64,000 nucleotides of DNA from DATAEK01 sp036258055 (GTDB taxonomy: Bacteria > Acidobacteriota > Vicinamibacteria > Vicinamibacterales > 2-12-FULL-66-21), in the NCBI GenBank assembly GCA_036258055.1, contig DATAEK010000098.1:1-64000 (forward strand), read 5' to 3'. Made by a program: the position numbers and the translations under genes. The notes under the pieces were generated by a model that did not search any database, was not told the origin of the DNA, and worked only from the letters and a program-made list of their open reading frames with translations. Position 1 is the stretch's first letter, and the number at the start of each line of letters is the position of its first letter. Below are positions 15,416 to 24,760 of the stretch, piece by piece.

Positions 15416-18400
15416 TCAGAACACGATCTTCGCCGCGAGCTGAATGTCCCGCGGCAGGTTCGCCTGACTCGGCACCTTGCCGAAGTCGGCCCTGGTTGGA
15501 TCCGTGTTCGGATTGTTGAAGATGGGGTGGTTGAACGCGTTCAGGAACTCGACGTGGAACTGAGCACGGACGCGCCCGCTCAACTGCACCTGTTTGACGA
15601 GCGAGATGTCCCAGAGGTTGAGCCCCTGGCCGCGAAGACCAGGCACGCGAGAGGGGAAATAGCGGATGTTGCTCGCCAGACGGATCCGTGTGTCCTGAAG
15701 CTGTTTCGTCGGGTCGTCGACACCGTTGGTCTGCACGGCAGCATCGTGGAAGTAAAACCCGCTCGTGTCGAAGACCGGCTGTGTGCTATCACCCGAGTAG
15801 TCCGTTTTCAACGCACTCAGGTCGCCATTGAAGTAGATGTTCCGATCGTGAAAGCTGATCGGCCGGCCACTCTGGAGCTGGCCGATCGCCTGGACGCTCC
15901 AGCCGCCAATGAATGCGTCGGTCAGCCTGTTCACGCTGCTCGCCCACCTCCGCTCGCGTCCGAAAGGCAGCTCCCAGATGCCGCTGACGACGAATCGGTG
16001 TGGCACGTCGAACTCGGACAGCCGTTCCTCGTATTCGGTGTCGGTCGGATTGAGCTTGAACACGCGCTCGGTGAACTTCGACCAGGTGTAGGCCGCCAGG
16101 AGCGTGTAGCCGCTCGTGAAACGCTTCTCGACCTTGAACTGCGCCGAGTTGTAGCGGCTGGTACCATCGTCGTCGAACGTACGGATGTTGCCGAACTGCG
16201 GGAATGGGCGCAGCAGCTGCGATCGCGCGATGTTCGCGCCGTTGAAGTTCGTGCCTGGAATCAGACCGGCAAACGGATTCGGCACCAGCTGCGCCAGCAG
16301 ATCGATCGTCGCCTGATCGTGCTGGCGGCTGGTCGACAGATATTGGGCCGGAACGCCGTTCAACTCGATCTCGCCTGCCTGATTACCACCGCCGGTCGTA
16401 AGGTCCCAGCCACGGCTCCCGACGTAGGCGGCCTCGACCAGCCATTGGTGCGGCAATTCGCGCTGAACGCCGATCATGTAGCGCATGTTCTGCGCGTTGT
16501 TGAAGTCGAGCGAGACGAACCGGGTGCCGGACGCGTTGTTCAGATCCTGTCCCAAGTACGTGTCGGCGCCGCGCGCGCTCCCCACGGGATCCAGCACGCC
16601 GTCCGGGAATGGATTCGACAGGGTCGCGCGGAACGTCAGGCCGTTGTCCTGTGTCGCGACGATCGGCGTCGACTGCGAGAACCCCGGCTGGAACACACCC
16701 GAGATGATCAACGGCACGGTGTAGATGCCCCAACCGCCGCGGATCACGGTCTGGTCATTGAGCTGATAGGCAAAACCGGCGCGTGGCTGGAAATTGTTCT
16801 TGTCCGCATTCCAGAACCCCGGGTGACTGTCGGAGGCGAACTGCAGTCCGCCGCGTACCTTGAACGCGGACGGCGGAAGCTGCGGAATCGGGTTGGCCGC
16901 GTACGCAGCCTGTGCGGCGGCGGCAATGCTGATCGCCGCGTTCGGGTCGAACCCGCGAACGTTGCGCTCCTGCGATTCGGTCGTCGCGCTCTCGTACTCG
17001 TAGCGGAGTCCGAGGTTGAGGGTCAGACGATTGGACAGCTTCCAATCATCCTGAACGAACAGCGCCTGATACCACGTGTTGTTCACGCGCCGGCCATTGC
17101 GATCGATCGAGCCGTCGGTCGGCAGCCCCACGAGGAAGCTGGCCACGTCCAGCCACTGCAGCGAACCGGAATTGTCCTGCGCGCGGGTGAATGCCGCGTT
17201 GTTCCGGGCGAGGTACTCACCAGCCTGACGTTCGTCGTTGAAGCCGGTCTCGTGATACAGCCGCAGATCGTAGCCGGAACGAATGGTGTGGCTGCCCATG
17301 AGCCGCGTGTAGGTCGGCTGAAACGAATAGATGCTGTGAACGACCGTGGCGGCGAGGTTGTCGCCGATGTCGGTGAGCGTGTCGAAATCGAAACGCGGGA
17401 AATACTGGGCGTCGCCGAACAGCGCGGCGACCGACGACGAGAAGCCCAGCGAGGCCGGATCGAACACGCCCTGATGCTGGCGGATATTCGGCTCTTGGAA
17501 CCGCTGCCACCCGGCTCGAAAGTTCCAGAGCGAGTTGGCACTCGCCGTGTAGACATGGTCGTAGGTGAGGCCGTCGTTCTTGCGACCGAGGAAGTTCCCA
17601 GTCGGGATCACGCCATTGACGGAGCCGAACAGCGCGTTGCGGGATTCCGTGCGGTCATTGCGCGTGTAGCGGACGAAGATCTGCTGCTTGTCGGTCAGCT
17701 TGTGGTCGACGCGCGCTGAAATCGAGTAGAAGTCGTCGCTGCGGGGGTTGACCGAAAAATAGTTGTTTCGCCCCTGCGAGTCGCCTGGCTGATTCGGCAG
17801 CGGATAGTAGTTGAGAGCCTGCTGCGCGATTGGGTTGATCAGCCGCGAAGGAATGAGGTTGCCGGGAAAGGCCGTGCGCACGACGCGGTTTCCCTGCGCC
17901 TGCGCGCTGAACGGGTTGTAGATCGTGATGCCGAGCGGCAGCAGCGCCGAGAAGTCTCCATTTCGCATCGCCTCGGTCGGCACCGTCCGCAGCCCGGGTT
18001 CCGGGAATTCGTCGTACAACCACTCGACGGCGCCAAAGAAGAACGTCCGATCGTGCCCGTCGTAAAGGGCCGGAAGCCGAATCGGTCCGCCGAGGTAGCC
18101 GCCGAATCGATCGTAGCCGAGCGACGGCTTAGTGCCACCGCTGCGATTGACGAAGAAATCAGTCGCCGACAACTTGTCGTCGCGAATGTAGTAGTAGCCT
18201 TCGCCTTTGAAGAGATTCGTGCCGCTCTTCAACGTGACGTTCACGTTGGCGCCGGCGGTATGGCCGTCGGCCGCGTCGAAGTTTGCAGTCTCGACCTTGA
18301 ACTCCTGCACTGCGCCGGCGGGCGGGACGAAGGCGACGCGACGACCGTTGGCGGTGTTGGGCGAGCCATCCAGCGTGAATTCGTTGCCGCCTGTCGACCC

Positions 18401-18970
18401 GTCAGCATTGATCGCCGACGTGCCGCCGTTGTCGAATGGCCGAGAGAACGTCAGCTCCCCCGTGTACGCCACACCGGGAACGAGCCGCGACAGGACGAAG
18501 GGATTTCCGTCCGAGAGCGGCAGCAGCGCAATCCGCTTCTCATCGATCACCTGTCCGGCGGAGGCTGATTGCAATTCCAGGAGCGGTGATTCCGCTCTCA
18601 CCGAGATCGTCTCCTCGACTTTCCCGACCTCCAGAACAAAGTCGAGCGAGATACGGTCACCGACTCGCAGGTCGATACGCTCGCGGACGACCTTCTTGAA
18701 GCCAGGGAGCTCGACGGTCACCGTGTAGGCACTCGGCGTCAGGTAGAGAATCGAGTACACGCCCACCGAATTGGTCGTCGTCGTGGTTTCCACGTTGGTC
18801 GCAACGTTGGTCGCGGTAACGGCGACGCCCGGAAGGTGTCCGCCCGAGCTGTCGGTGATCGTACCGCTGATGCTGCCGCGAAAGTCCTGCGTGCGCCCGT
18901 CTGTCGGCACGAGCATCGACAAGGCGAGAACGGCAACGCACGTCCACTGAAGACATCGTGTCTCTCGCAT
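15416..18970 (-). CDS. TonB-dependent receptor, acidobacterial SusC/Oar-like
   Basis: The product is 1184 aa from the ATG at 18970, chosen because GGAGGGG stands directly upstream (the ATG at 19000 lacks one). Signal peptide about 1-28. CarboxypepD_reg domain about 30-115 (GSISGTITDSSGGHLPGVAV). Plug with LPLSDGNPFVLSRLVPGVAY, NEFTLDGSPNTANG and FKVETANFDAADGHTAG. Barrel ends in QLAAKIVF with a C-terminal phenylalanine. It is 75 bases downstream of the diketogulonate-reductase-like gene start on the same strand, so possibly in one transcript with it. Family role: energised import of oligosaccharides. Confidence 0.92.
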   Translation of the reverse strand: MRETRCLQWTCVAVLALSMLVPTDGRTQDFRGSISGTITDSSGGHLPGVAVTATNVATNVETTTTTNSVGVYSILYLTPSAYTVTVELPGFKKVVRERIDLRVGDRISLDFVLEVGKVEETISVRAESPLLELQSASAGQVIDEKRIALLPLSDGNPFVLSRLVPGVAYTGELTFSRPFDNGGTSAINADGSTGGNEFTLDGSPNTANGRRVAFVPPAGAVQEFKVETANFDAADGHTAGANVNVTLKSGTNLFKGEGYYYIRDDKLSATDFFVNRSGGTKPSLGYDRFGGYLGGPIRLPALYDGHDRTFFFGAVEWLYDEFPEPGLRTVPTEAMRNGDFSALLPLGITIYNPFSAQAQGNRVVRTAFPGNLIPSRLINPIAQQALNYYPLPNQPGDSQGRNNYFSVNPRSDDFYSISARVDHKLTDKQQIFVRYTRNDRTESRNALFGSVNGVIPTGNFLGRKNDGLTYDHVYTASANSLWNFRAGWQRFQEPNIRQHQGVFDPASLGFSSSVAALFGDAQYFPRFDFDTLTDIGDNLAATVVHSIYSFQPTYTRLMGSHTIRSGYDLRLYHETGFNDERQAGEYLARNNAAFTRAQDNSGSLQWLDVASFLVGLPTDGSIDRNGRRVNNTWYQALFVQDDWKLSNRLTLNLGLRYEYESATTESQERNVRGFDPNAAISIAAAAQAAYAANPIPQLPPSAFKVRGGLQFASDSHPGFWNADKNNFQPRAGFAYQLNDQTVIRGGWGIYTVPLIISGVFQPGFSQSTPIVATQDNGLTFRATLSNPFPDGVLDPVGSARGADTYLGQDLNNASGTRFVSLDFNNAQNMRYMIGVQRELPHQWLVEAAYVGSRGWDLTTGGGNQAGEIELNGVPAQYLSTSRQHDQATIDLLAQLVPNPFAGLIPGTNFNGANIARSQLLRPFPQFGNIRTFDDDGTSRYNSAQFKVEKRFTSGYTLLAAYTWSKFTERVFKLNPTDTEYEERLSEFDVPHRFVVSGIWELPFGRERRWASSVNRLTDAFIGGWSVQAIGQLQSGRPISFHDRNIYFNGDLSALKTDYSGDSTQPVFDTSGFYFHDAAVQTNGVDDPTKQLQDTRIRLASNIRYFPSRVPGLRGQGLNLWDISLVKQVQLSGRVRAQFHVEFLNAFNHPIFNNPNTDPTRADFGKVPSQANLPRDIQLAAKIVF

Positions 18971-19104
18971 ATCCCCTCCACCATTCAAAGCGAAAGCCAC
19001 CGTACTGTTCGCCGGCGAGACCCGGCCGTTGGCTGCTCGTTGAAGCTGTGGTCACCTCCCTGATTCCCATCGCCGCTGACTGACTGCGTCGTTGACGGGC
19101 GCCC

Positions 19105-20133
19105 TCAATGACGCGCTGCGTACGTCTTGCTCAAGCGATTTCGCTCGTTAGTGATGACGAATGTGCCGTCGCGGCTGACGACGAGGTGGATGTTGTTCGC
19201 CGTGGATTCGTCGACGTTGGCGATGAACTGTTCGGGCACGTTGTGATCGGCGCCCGCATCGACGGCGTAATGCAGCTGCCAGAAGTCCTCGAGGCCGGGT
19301 GATGAGCGAATCGTGCTCCACGCCTCGGCCGCGCCGCCTTTCTTCGCGCCGTTGTTCATGATGGCCACCCGCGGCCTGACCGCGTGGACGAGCACGGGGT
19401 TGCCGGACATGGCCAGGCCATGATGCGCCGTCAGATAGACGTCGACGGCGCCAATCCGATTCTCCGGGCAGACGAGATCGTGCTCTTTGTTCCAGGTGAG
19501 ATCGCCCAGATCGAGCAGGCGGAAGCTGCCGTAGCCGATCACCGTGCCGACCGACCGTGCATTCTCGGTCGGATCCGGATCCTTCGGCGTAGAGCTCGCG
19601 CAGAGCGGATTCACCTGGCCCGCTCCGGCCAGGGGCGCCGTCAGCACGTCACCGTTCGCGGAGACGACCCGCACATCGAGGCCCGCGATCGGCACGCGAT
19701 CGCCAGGATGCACGAGAAGGTGTCGACCCTTCGCGCGCACGGCCTCGTACGCTGAGAAGAGCGCGGCCGGCTGATCGCCCGTTTCGACCGACGGCCCGTG
19801 ATCGACGAACGTCTTGATCGGCAACCGCGAGGCGATCGCCGGTACCCCGCCGACGTGATCGTTGTGGTAGTGCGTGACGAGCATGTAGTCGATCTGCGAG
19901 ACGTCGGCGGCTTTGGCGGCGGATGCGATCCGGTTGGCATCGCGTCCGTCGAACCCCGGGTAGCCCGCGTCCACGAGCATCGACTCGCCAGACGGCGACA
20001 CGAAGAGCGTCGCCTGTCCGCCTTCGACGTCGATGAAATAGATGCGGAGCGCTGCGGAAGGCGAGGCAGGTTTTGCGGTCTGTGCCATGGTGGCGACCAG
20101 GACAGCCGCCGCAATAATCACGGATTTGATCAT
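19105..20133 (-). CDS. Secreted MBL-fold metallo-hydrolase (ComEC-type beta-lactamase domain)
   Basis: The product is 342 aa from the ATG at 20133, with AGGAG seven bases upstream and an ATGA overlap with the MFS gene stop. A signal peptide (residues 1-20) precedes the metallo-beta-lactamase fold: VEGGQATLFVSPSGESMLVDAG, the metal motif THYHNDHVGG (HxHxDH), and DLGDLTWNKE with a later TAHHG. It is closest to ComEC-like MBL proteins seen as free secreted hydrolases in acidobacteria. Coupling to a transporter suggests a role in uptake or processing of the transported compound, but no substrate can be deduced. Confidence 0.85.
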   Translation of the reverse strand: MIKSVIIAAAVLVATMAQTAKPASPSAALRIYFIDVEGGQATLFVSPSGESMLVDAGYPGFDGRDANRIASAAKAADVSQIDYMLVTHYHNDHVGGVPAIASRLPIKTFVDHGPSVETGDQPAALFSAYEAVRAKGRHLLVHPGDRVPIAGLDVRVVSANGDVLTAPLAGAGQVNPLCASSTPKDPDPTENARSVGTVIGYGSFRLLDLGDLTWNKEHDLVCPENRIGAVDVYLTAHHGLAMSGNPVLVHAVRPRVAIMNNGAKKGGAAEAWSTIRSSPGLEDFWQLHYAVDAGADHNVPEQFIANVDESTANNIHLVVSRDGTFVITNERNRLSKTYAARH

Positions 20134-21452
20134 GTCGTCGCTCCTACGGATGTTCGCATCGGCGCTCTGTCGGCGCTCGGCACCCGCAACGACATCACGA
20201 GCGCGGCTTCGATCACGAGCGCGGCGGTCAGCACCAGAAGGCCGCCGCCATACCCTCCAGTCGATTGTTTCAGCCAACCCATGACGCTTGGGCCGACGGA
20301 TCCCCCGAGACTGCCGACCGCATTGATCATCGCGATACCCGCTGCGGCGGCGCTGCCGCGGAGAAACATCGGCGGGATTGCCCAGAAGACGCTGAGAATC
20401 GACCGCTGGCCGACCTGTGACAGCGTAAATCCGAGGACGAGCAGTACGAGGTTCGTCCCGGCCGACGCCGCCACGATCAGACCGGCGGCAGCAGCGAGCG
20501 CGCAGCAGGCGACGTGCCACTTGCGCTCACCGGTCTGGTCAGAATGTCGGCCGATCACGACCATGCCCACGAGCGCCGCCGCAAACGGGACGCTGGTCAT
20601 CACCGTCAGCCGGAAGTCGTCCGCGCCCGCCGCGTCGCGAAGAATCTTCGGAAGCCACAGAAAGACGCCGTAAGTCACGACCGAGTTGAGGAAAAAGATC
20701 GAGGCCAGCAGCCACGCCCGTTTGCTCGAGAGACCCGCCAGGGCGGAGCTGTGACCTCCTGGCGTTCGTTCGCCCTGTTCGCGGGCCATCGTGCGCACGA
20801 GCCATTCGCGGGCTTTCGGCTCGAGCCACGAGGCGTGCTCGGGCCGATCGGTGAGGACGCGCAGCGCGAGCAGTCCGAGCACGACGGCGGGCAGCCCCTC
20901 GACGAGAAACAGCCACTGCCAGCCGGCAAGGCCCAGCCGTCCGTGCCAACCCAGCAGTGCCTGCGACAACGGCGCGCCGGTGATGATCGCGATTGGAATC
21001 GCAATCATGAAGAGCGCGCTCGTCTTGGCACGCTCAGCCGCAGGAATCCAGTAGGTCAGATACAGCACAATGCCGGGGAAGAAACCCGCCTCCGCGACCC
21101 CGAGCAGCACGCGTGCCAGGTAGAACGTACCGGTATCGTGCACGAAGAGGGTCGCCATCGACACGAATCCCCAGACGATCATGATCCGCGAAATCCAGAG
21201 GCGCGCGCCGACGCGGGCAAGTATCAGGTTGCTCGGAATCTCGAAGAGGCAATAGCCGAGAAAGAAGAGCCCCGCCCCGATGCCGTACGTTGCGTCGGTC
21301 AGGCCGAGATCCCGCTGCAGCTCCGAGGCCGCAAACCCGATGTTCACGCGGTCGACGTAGGCCACCACGTAGCAGATGAACGTGAACGGGATCAGGCGGC
21401 GCGTGACGCGCGCGATCACCGCGCGGCGCTGGTCGTCGGTCAGCTCGAGCAT
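20130..21452 (-). CDS. MFS transporter of the anion:cation symporter family (hexuronate/tartrate/galactonate-like)
   Basis: The 440-aa product has twelve predicted membrane segments. N-terminal RRLIPFTFICYVVAYVDRVNIGFAA is the signature of the ACS family, followed by LFFLGYCLFEIPSNLILARVGARLWISRIMIVWG (loop 2-3) and GVAEAGFFPGIVLYLTYWIP. Members import hexuronates, galactonate, tartrate or phthalate with protons. It is divergent from GH97 and shares the intergenic LacI-type operator at 21488-21503, and it is coupled by ATGA to the MBL hydrolase. In context it likely imports a sugar acid from polyuronate breakdown. Confidence 0.88.
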   Translation of the reverse strand: MLELTDDQRRAVIARVTRRLIPFTFICYVVAYVDRVNIGFAASELQRDLGLTDATYGIGAGLFFLGYCLFEIPSNLILARVGARLWISRIMIVWGFVSMATLFVHDTGTFYLARVLLGVAEAGFFPGIVLYLTYWIPAAERAKTSALFMIAIPIAIITGAPLSQALLGWHGRLGLAGWQWLFLVEGLPAVVLGLLALRVLTDRPEHASWLEPKAREWLVRTMAREQGERTPGGHSSALAGLSSKRAWLLASIFFLNSVVTYGVFLWLPKILRDAAGADDFRLTVMTSVPFAAALVGMVVIGRHSDQTGERKWHVACCALAAAAGLIVAASAGTNLVLLVLGFTLSQVGQRSILSVFWAIPPMFLRGSAAAAGIAMINAVGSLGGSVGPSVMGWLKQSTGGYGGGLLVLTAALVIEAALVMSLRVPSADRAPMRTSVGATT

Positions 21453-21484
21453 CTTGGTGACCGTGTCACTGTATCGCGTTCAGG

Positions 21485-21513
21485 TTTACTTTACCGTTAA
21501 AGTTTGTTATCAC
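21485..21513 (+). promoter_or_regulatory. Promoter with LacI-type operator (21488-21503)
   Basis: -35 TTTACT (21485-21490), 17 bases, -10 TATCAC (21508-21513), identical in layout to 7527-7555. ACTTTACCGTTAAAGT (21488-21503) is a near-perfect palindrome with a central CG. The flanks GGTTTACTTTACCG and AAAGTTTGkTATCAC are also shared. It lies between the divergent MFS (21452) and GH97 (21579) genes and could regulate both. Confidence 0.65.
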
Positions 21514-21578
21514 CGTCGGCATCACGGCCCACGGTCCGTTCACACCGGACCCAGGGTGCCGATCTCCCTGGAGCGTTC

Positions 21579-23462
21579 GTGAGATTCATCGCGACAGTAT
21601 GCCTGGTCGGCGCGGTTTCGGCGCTCCCGTTGCAACACGCCCCGGAACGGCTCGCGATCTCGAGCCCGAACGGGCGCATGGCCTTCGTCCTCGAAACGGG
21701 AACCCGACTGACGTGGAGCGCCACCACCGGCGGTGCCGCCGCGATCGAGCCATCGGCTCTTGGATTGCTCGTGGACGGCAACGACATCGGGTCGGGCTCC
21801 GTCCTCCAGAGAACGGAACGTTACACCATCGACGAGACCTACCCCTCGCGCGGCGTGCACGCAACGGCAGTCAACCGATCGAACGGCGCGCGCCTGACGT
21901 TCCGTCACGCGCTCACTCGCACGTCACCGGTGCTCGACGTCAGGGTGGCCGACGATGGCGTCGCGTTCCGGTGGATGGTGGATGGATCAGGCCGGCGCGT
22001 GCCCGACGCGGCGATCGGATTCCGATTGCCCGCCGGCACCGTTTTCTGGGCGCATGGCCTTCGTGACCATTACGAGGGCGTCCACGAACGCCGACGCATC
22101 GAGGACGCAGCCGAGGGAGATTGGGCCGCGCCGCCCGTGACGGCGAAGCTGCCGGATGGACGCGGGTACCTCACGATCACCGAAGCCGACTTGCGCGATT
22201 ACGCCGGCATGGCACTTCAAGCCGACGGCAAGAACGGCTTCTACGAACGGCTCGGCCACACACACCCGGCGAGCTATCCCTTCACGCTGCGATACGGCGA
22301 GGACAATGCGCGGCGGCTGTCGGCCGCGGCGCCCGTCGATGGTCCCATCCGCACGCCGTGGCGGGTCGTCATCATCGGCCAAACGCTCAATGCGCTCGTG
22401 AACAGCGATCTGATTCCCAATCTGTGTCCGCCGCCCGATTCGAAGCTGTTTCCCGAGGGCATCAGGACCGGATGGCTCAAGCCGGGGCGGGCGGTCTGGC
22501 GTTTTCTCGACGGAGGGGAGCCGACTGTTGCGGGGATCAAGGAGTTCTCGAAGCTTGCGGCGGATCTGGGATTCGAATACCAGGTGGTCGAAGGCCAATG
22601 GCAGAAATGGACGGCGGAGGAGCTCCGCGATGTCAACGAGTACTCGAAGGCGCGGGGGGTCGGCATTCTCGTGTGGCGCCACCGCAACACGCTGGGCGAC
22701 GCCGCGGAGCGCCGGAAGCTGTTCGCGTCGCTGCAGCAGGCGGGCGTGGTCGGCGTGAAAGTGGATTTTCTCGATCACGAAGCCCGCGAGGTCATCGATC
22801 TCTATCAGGCCATCCTGCGGGACGCCGCCGAGTTCCATCTGATGATCGATTTCCACGGCGCCAACAAGCCGGCCGGCGAGTCGCGCACGTGGCCGAACGA
22901 AATGACGCGAGAAGGGGTCTTCGGTCTCGAGCATCGGCGGATGGAGGCCTGGGCGACGTTCAACACGACCTTTCCGTTCACGCGGATGCTCGCCGGCCAT
23001 GCGGACTACACGCCGGTCGTCTTCGGCGAGCGCCGGAAGGAGACCAGTTGGGCCCACCAGATCGCCAGCGCCGCGATTCTGACGTCGCCGCTGCTCGTTT
23101 ACGGCGGTCACCCGGCATCGTTGCTCGCCAATCCGGGCGCCGACATGATCAGGAGCATCCCCAGCGTGTGGGATGAGACACTCGTGCTCCCGCCATCGGA
23201 GATCGGGGAGCTGGCGATGTTCGCCCGCCGGTCGGGCGACCGATGGTTCGTCGCCGCGATGAACGGGCCTCGAGCGACGACCGTCAAGATCGACCCGTCG
23301 TTCCTTGGCAGCGGGGCGTATCGCGCGCTGCTGGTCCGCGACGATCCGGATGACGCCGGTGCCGTGAAAGTGGAGACGCTCGACACGCGGCGCGACCGAT
23401 CCATCGAGATTGCGATGCGCGACGCCGGCGGGTTCATCGTGCGATTCACGCCGAATCAGTGA
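21579..23462 (+). CDS. Glycoside hydrolase family 97 protein
   Basis: The product is 627 aa from the GTG at 21579, six bases after GGAG. The ATG at 21504 lies inside the operator/promoter and is rejected. Export signal about 1-22. N-terminal beta-sandwich domain (ISSPNGRMAFVLETGTRLTWSA is typical of GH97_N). Catalytic TIM barrel with QVVEGQWQKW, GVGILVWRHRN and GVKVDFLDH, where Asp396 fits the nucleophile of the retaining, alpha-galactosidase type. C-terminal GH97_C beta domain (RSGDRWFVAAMNGPRATTVKI). It acts on alpha-linked oligosaccharides. It is coupled by a GTGA overlap to the second alginate-lyase-family gene. Confidence 0.87.
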   Translation: MRFIATVCLVGAVSALPLQHAPERLAISSPNGRMAFVLETGTRLTWSATTGGAAAIEPSALGLLVDGNDIGSGSVLQRTERYTIDETYPSRGVHATAVNRSNGARLTFRHALTRTSPVLDVRVADDGVAFRWMVDGSGRRVPDAAIGFRLPAGTVFWAHGLRDHYEGVHERRRIEDAAEGDWAAPPVTAKLPDGRGYLTITEADLRDYAGMALQADGKNGFYERLGHTHPASYPFTLRYGEDNARRLSAAAPVDGPIRTPWRVVIIGQTLNALVNSDLIPNLCPPPDSKLFPEGIRTGWLKPGRAVWRFLDGGEPTVAGIKEFSKLAADLGFEYQVVEGQWQKWTAEELRDVNEYSKARGVGILVWRHRNTLGDAAERRKLFASLQQAGVVGVKVDFLDHEAREVIDLYQAILRDAAEFHLMIDFHGANKPAGESRTWPNEMTREGVFGLEHRRMEAWATFNTTFPFTRMLAGHADYTPVVFGERRKETSWAHQIASAAILTSPLLVYGGHPASLLANPGADMIRSIPSVWDETLVLPPSEIGELAMFARRSGDRWFVAAMNGPRATTVKIDPSFLGSGAYRALLVRDDPDDAGAVKVETLDTRRDRSIEIAMRDAGGFIVRFTPNQ

Positions 23463-24628
23463 TCGACATGCTCACGAGACGCGTGTTCTGCGCGCTGCCG
23501 ATGGCGCTCGCGATCCGGCGAAGCCGGACGCCTGCCCTGGATCTTCGGAGCAGCGAGCGGGCGCGGGTCCTCCGCGCGGCGAACCGCTACCTTCGAGAGC
23601 CGCCAGTCACGATCACGTCAGTTCAGAGTCCCAGAAGTGCCGGCGGGCCGCACGACTACTTCTCCGAAGGGGACTACTGGTGGCCCGATCCGTCGAACCC
23701 CGCCGGTCCGTACATCCAGCGGGACGGCATGACGAACCGGGATAACTTCATCGCGCACCGCCACGCGCTGATGCAGTTGAGCCTGCGCGTGCCCGCGCTC
23801 ACCGCCGCGTGGCTGCTGACGAAAGAGCGGCGCTTCGCGGATCAGGCCGTGAGGCATCTCGTCGCGTGGTTCGTCGACGCGCGCACGCGGATGAACCCGC
23901 ACCTGCTCTACGCGCAGGCCATTCACGGCCGCGCGACGGGACGCGGAACCGGAATCATCGACACGATCCACCTCGTGGAGGTCGTCCGCGCCGCCACCGC
24001 CCTCGAAGAGAGCCAAGGTCTCACACGTTCCGATGCGGACAGCCTGCGCGACTGGGTCTCACGGTACCTCACGTGGATCACGACGCACGAGTACGGCATC
24101 GCCGAACGCGACGCCCGGAACAATCACGGCACCTGCTGGGTCATGCAGGCGGCCGAGTTCGCGCGATTCGCCGGGCGCGGAGACGTATCCGATTTCTGCC
24201 GCGATCGGTTCAAGACCGTGCTGGTGCCGCAGCAGATCGCGGCGGACGGCAGTTTTCCCGAAGAGCTCCGTCGCACGAAGCCGTACGGCTACTGCCTCTT
24301 CAACCTCGACGCGATGGCGATGGTCTGCCAGATTCTCTCGACCGCGACTGACAGCCTTTGGAGGTGGCAGCTGCCGGACGGCCGCGGAATCAAGAGCGCG
24401 ATGAACTTCATGGTCCCCTTCATCCGCGACAAACGATCATGGCGGCAGCCGCCTGACGTCATGTACTTCGATCAATGGCCGGTGCGTCAGCCTGCGCTGC
24501 TCTTCGCGGGCCTGGCGCTCGATCGGCCGGACTACCTCGAGCTGTGGAAATCGCTCGACCCGGATCCTGCCGTTGAAGAAGTGATCAGGAATTACTTCAT
24601 CCGGCAGCCGGTACTGTGGGTTGGATGA
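23459..24628 (+). CDS. Alginate lyase family protein (second copy), possible Tat substrate
   Basis: The product is 389 aa from the GTG at 23459 (GTGA overlap with GH97); an ATG at 23468 is an alternative. The N-terminus LTRRVFCALPMALA resembles a Tat signal. The body has YFSEGDYWWPDPSNPAGPY, TRMNPHLLYAQAIHGRATGRGTG and the catalytic-type RNNHGTCWVMQAAEFARFA, matching the 2914-4167 protein, but with CWVM instead of WYDV after NNH. It is probably a lyase or related toroid acting on uronic polymers, working with the coupled GH97 enzyme. Confidence 0.82.
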   Translation: MIDMLTRRVFCALPMALAIRRSRTPALDLRSSERARVLRAANRYLREPPVTITSVQSPRSAGGPHDYFSEGDYWWPDPSNPAGPYIQRDGMTNRDNFIAHRHALMQLSLRVPALTAAWLLTKERRFADQAVRHLVAWFVDARTRMNPHLLYAQAIHGRATGRGTGIIDTIHLVEVVRAATALEESQGLTRSDADSLRDWVSRYLTWITTHEYGIAERDARNNHGTCWVMQAAEFARFAGRGDVSDFCRDRFKTVLVPQQIAADGSFPEELRRTKPYGYCLFNLDAMAMVCQILSTATDSLWRWQLPDGRGIKSAMNFMVPFIRDKRSWRQPPDVMYFDQWPVRQPALLFAGLALDRPDYLELWKSLDPDPAVEEVIRNYFIRQPVLWVG

Positions 24629-24637
24629 TCGGAGGAC

Positions 24638-24760
24638 GGGAGGGCACGGAGCGGAGGGCGCGGAGATCTGCTACGCGGAGGCGCGGAGGACGCGCGGAGA
24701 AGTGGCCAAGACCGCCGCCCCCTCGGCTCGGTGCCCTCCGCCCCCTCTTCCGCGCGCTCC
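24638..24760. repeat. Heptameric CGCGGAG-type repeat tract
   Basis: After the lyase stop the sequence drifts through ACGGAGC, GGAGGGC, GCGGAGA, CGCGGAG, GCGCGGA units, then the complementary CTCCGCC/CTCTTCC units. It may fold back on itself and could serve as a transcription end for the convergent genes. No gene seen. Confidence 0.6.

Noticed and set aside
15122..17719. An 865-codon plus-strand frame antisense to the TonB receptor
   Set aside because: Arg/Val/Glu-rich shadow composition with no recognisable fold; the minus strand encodes a complete receptor.
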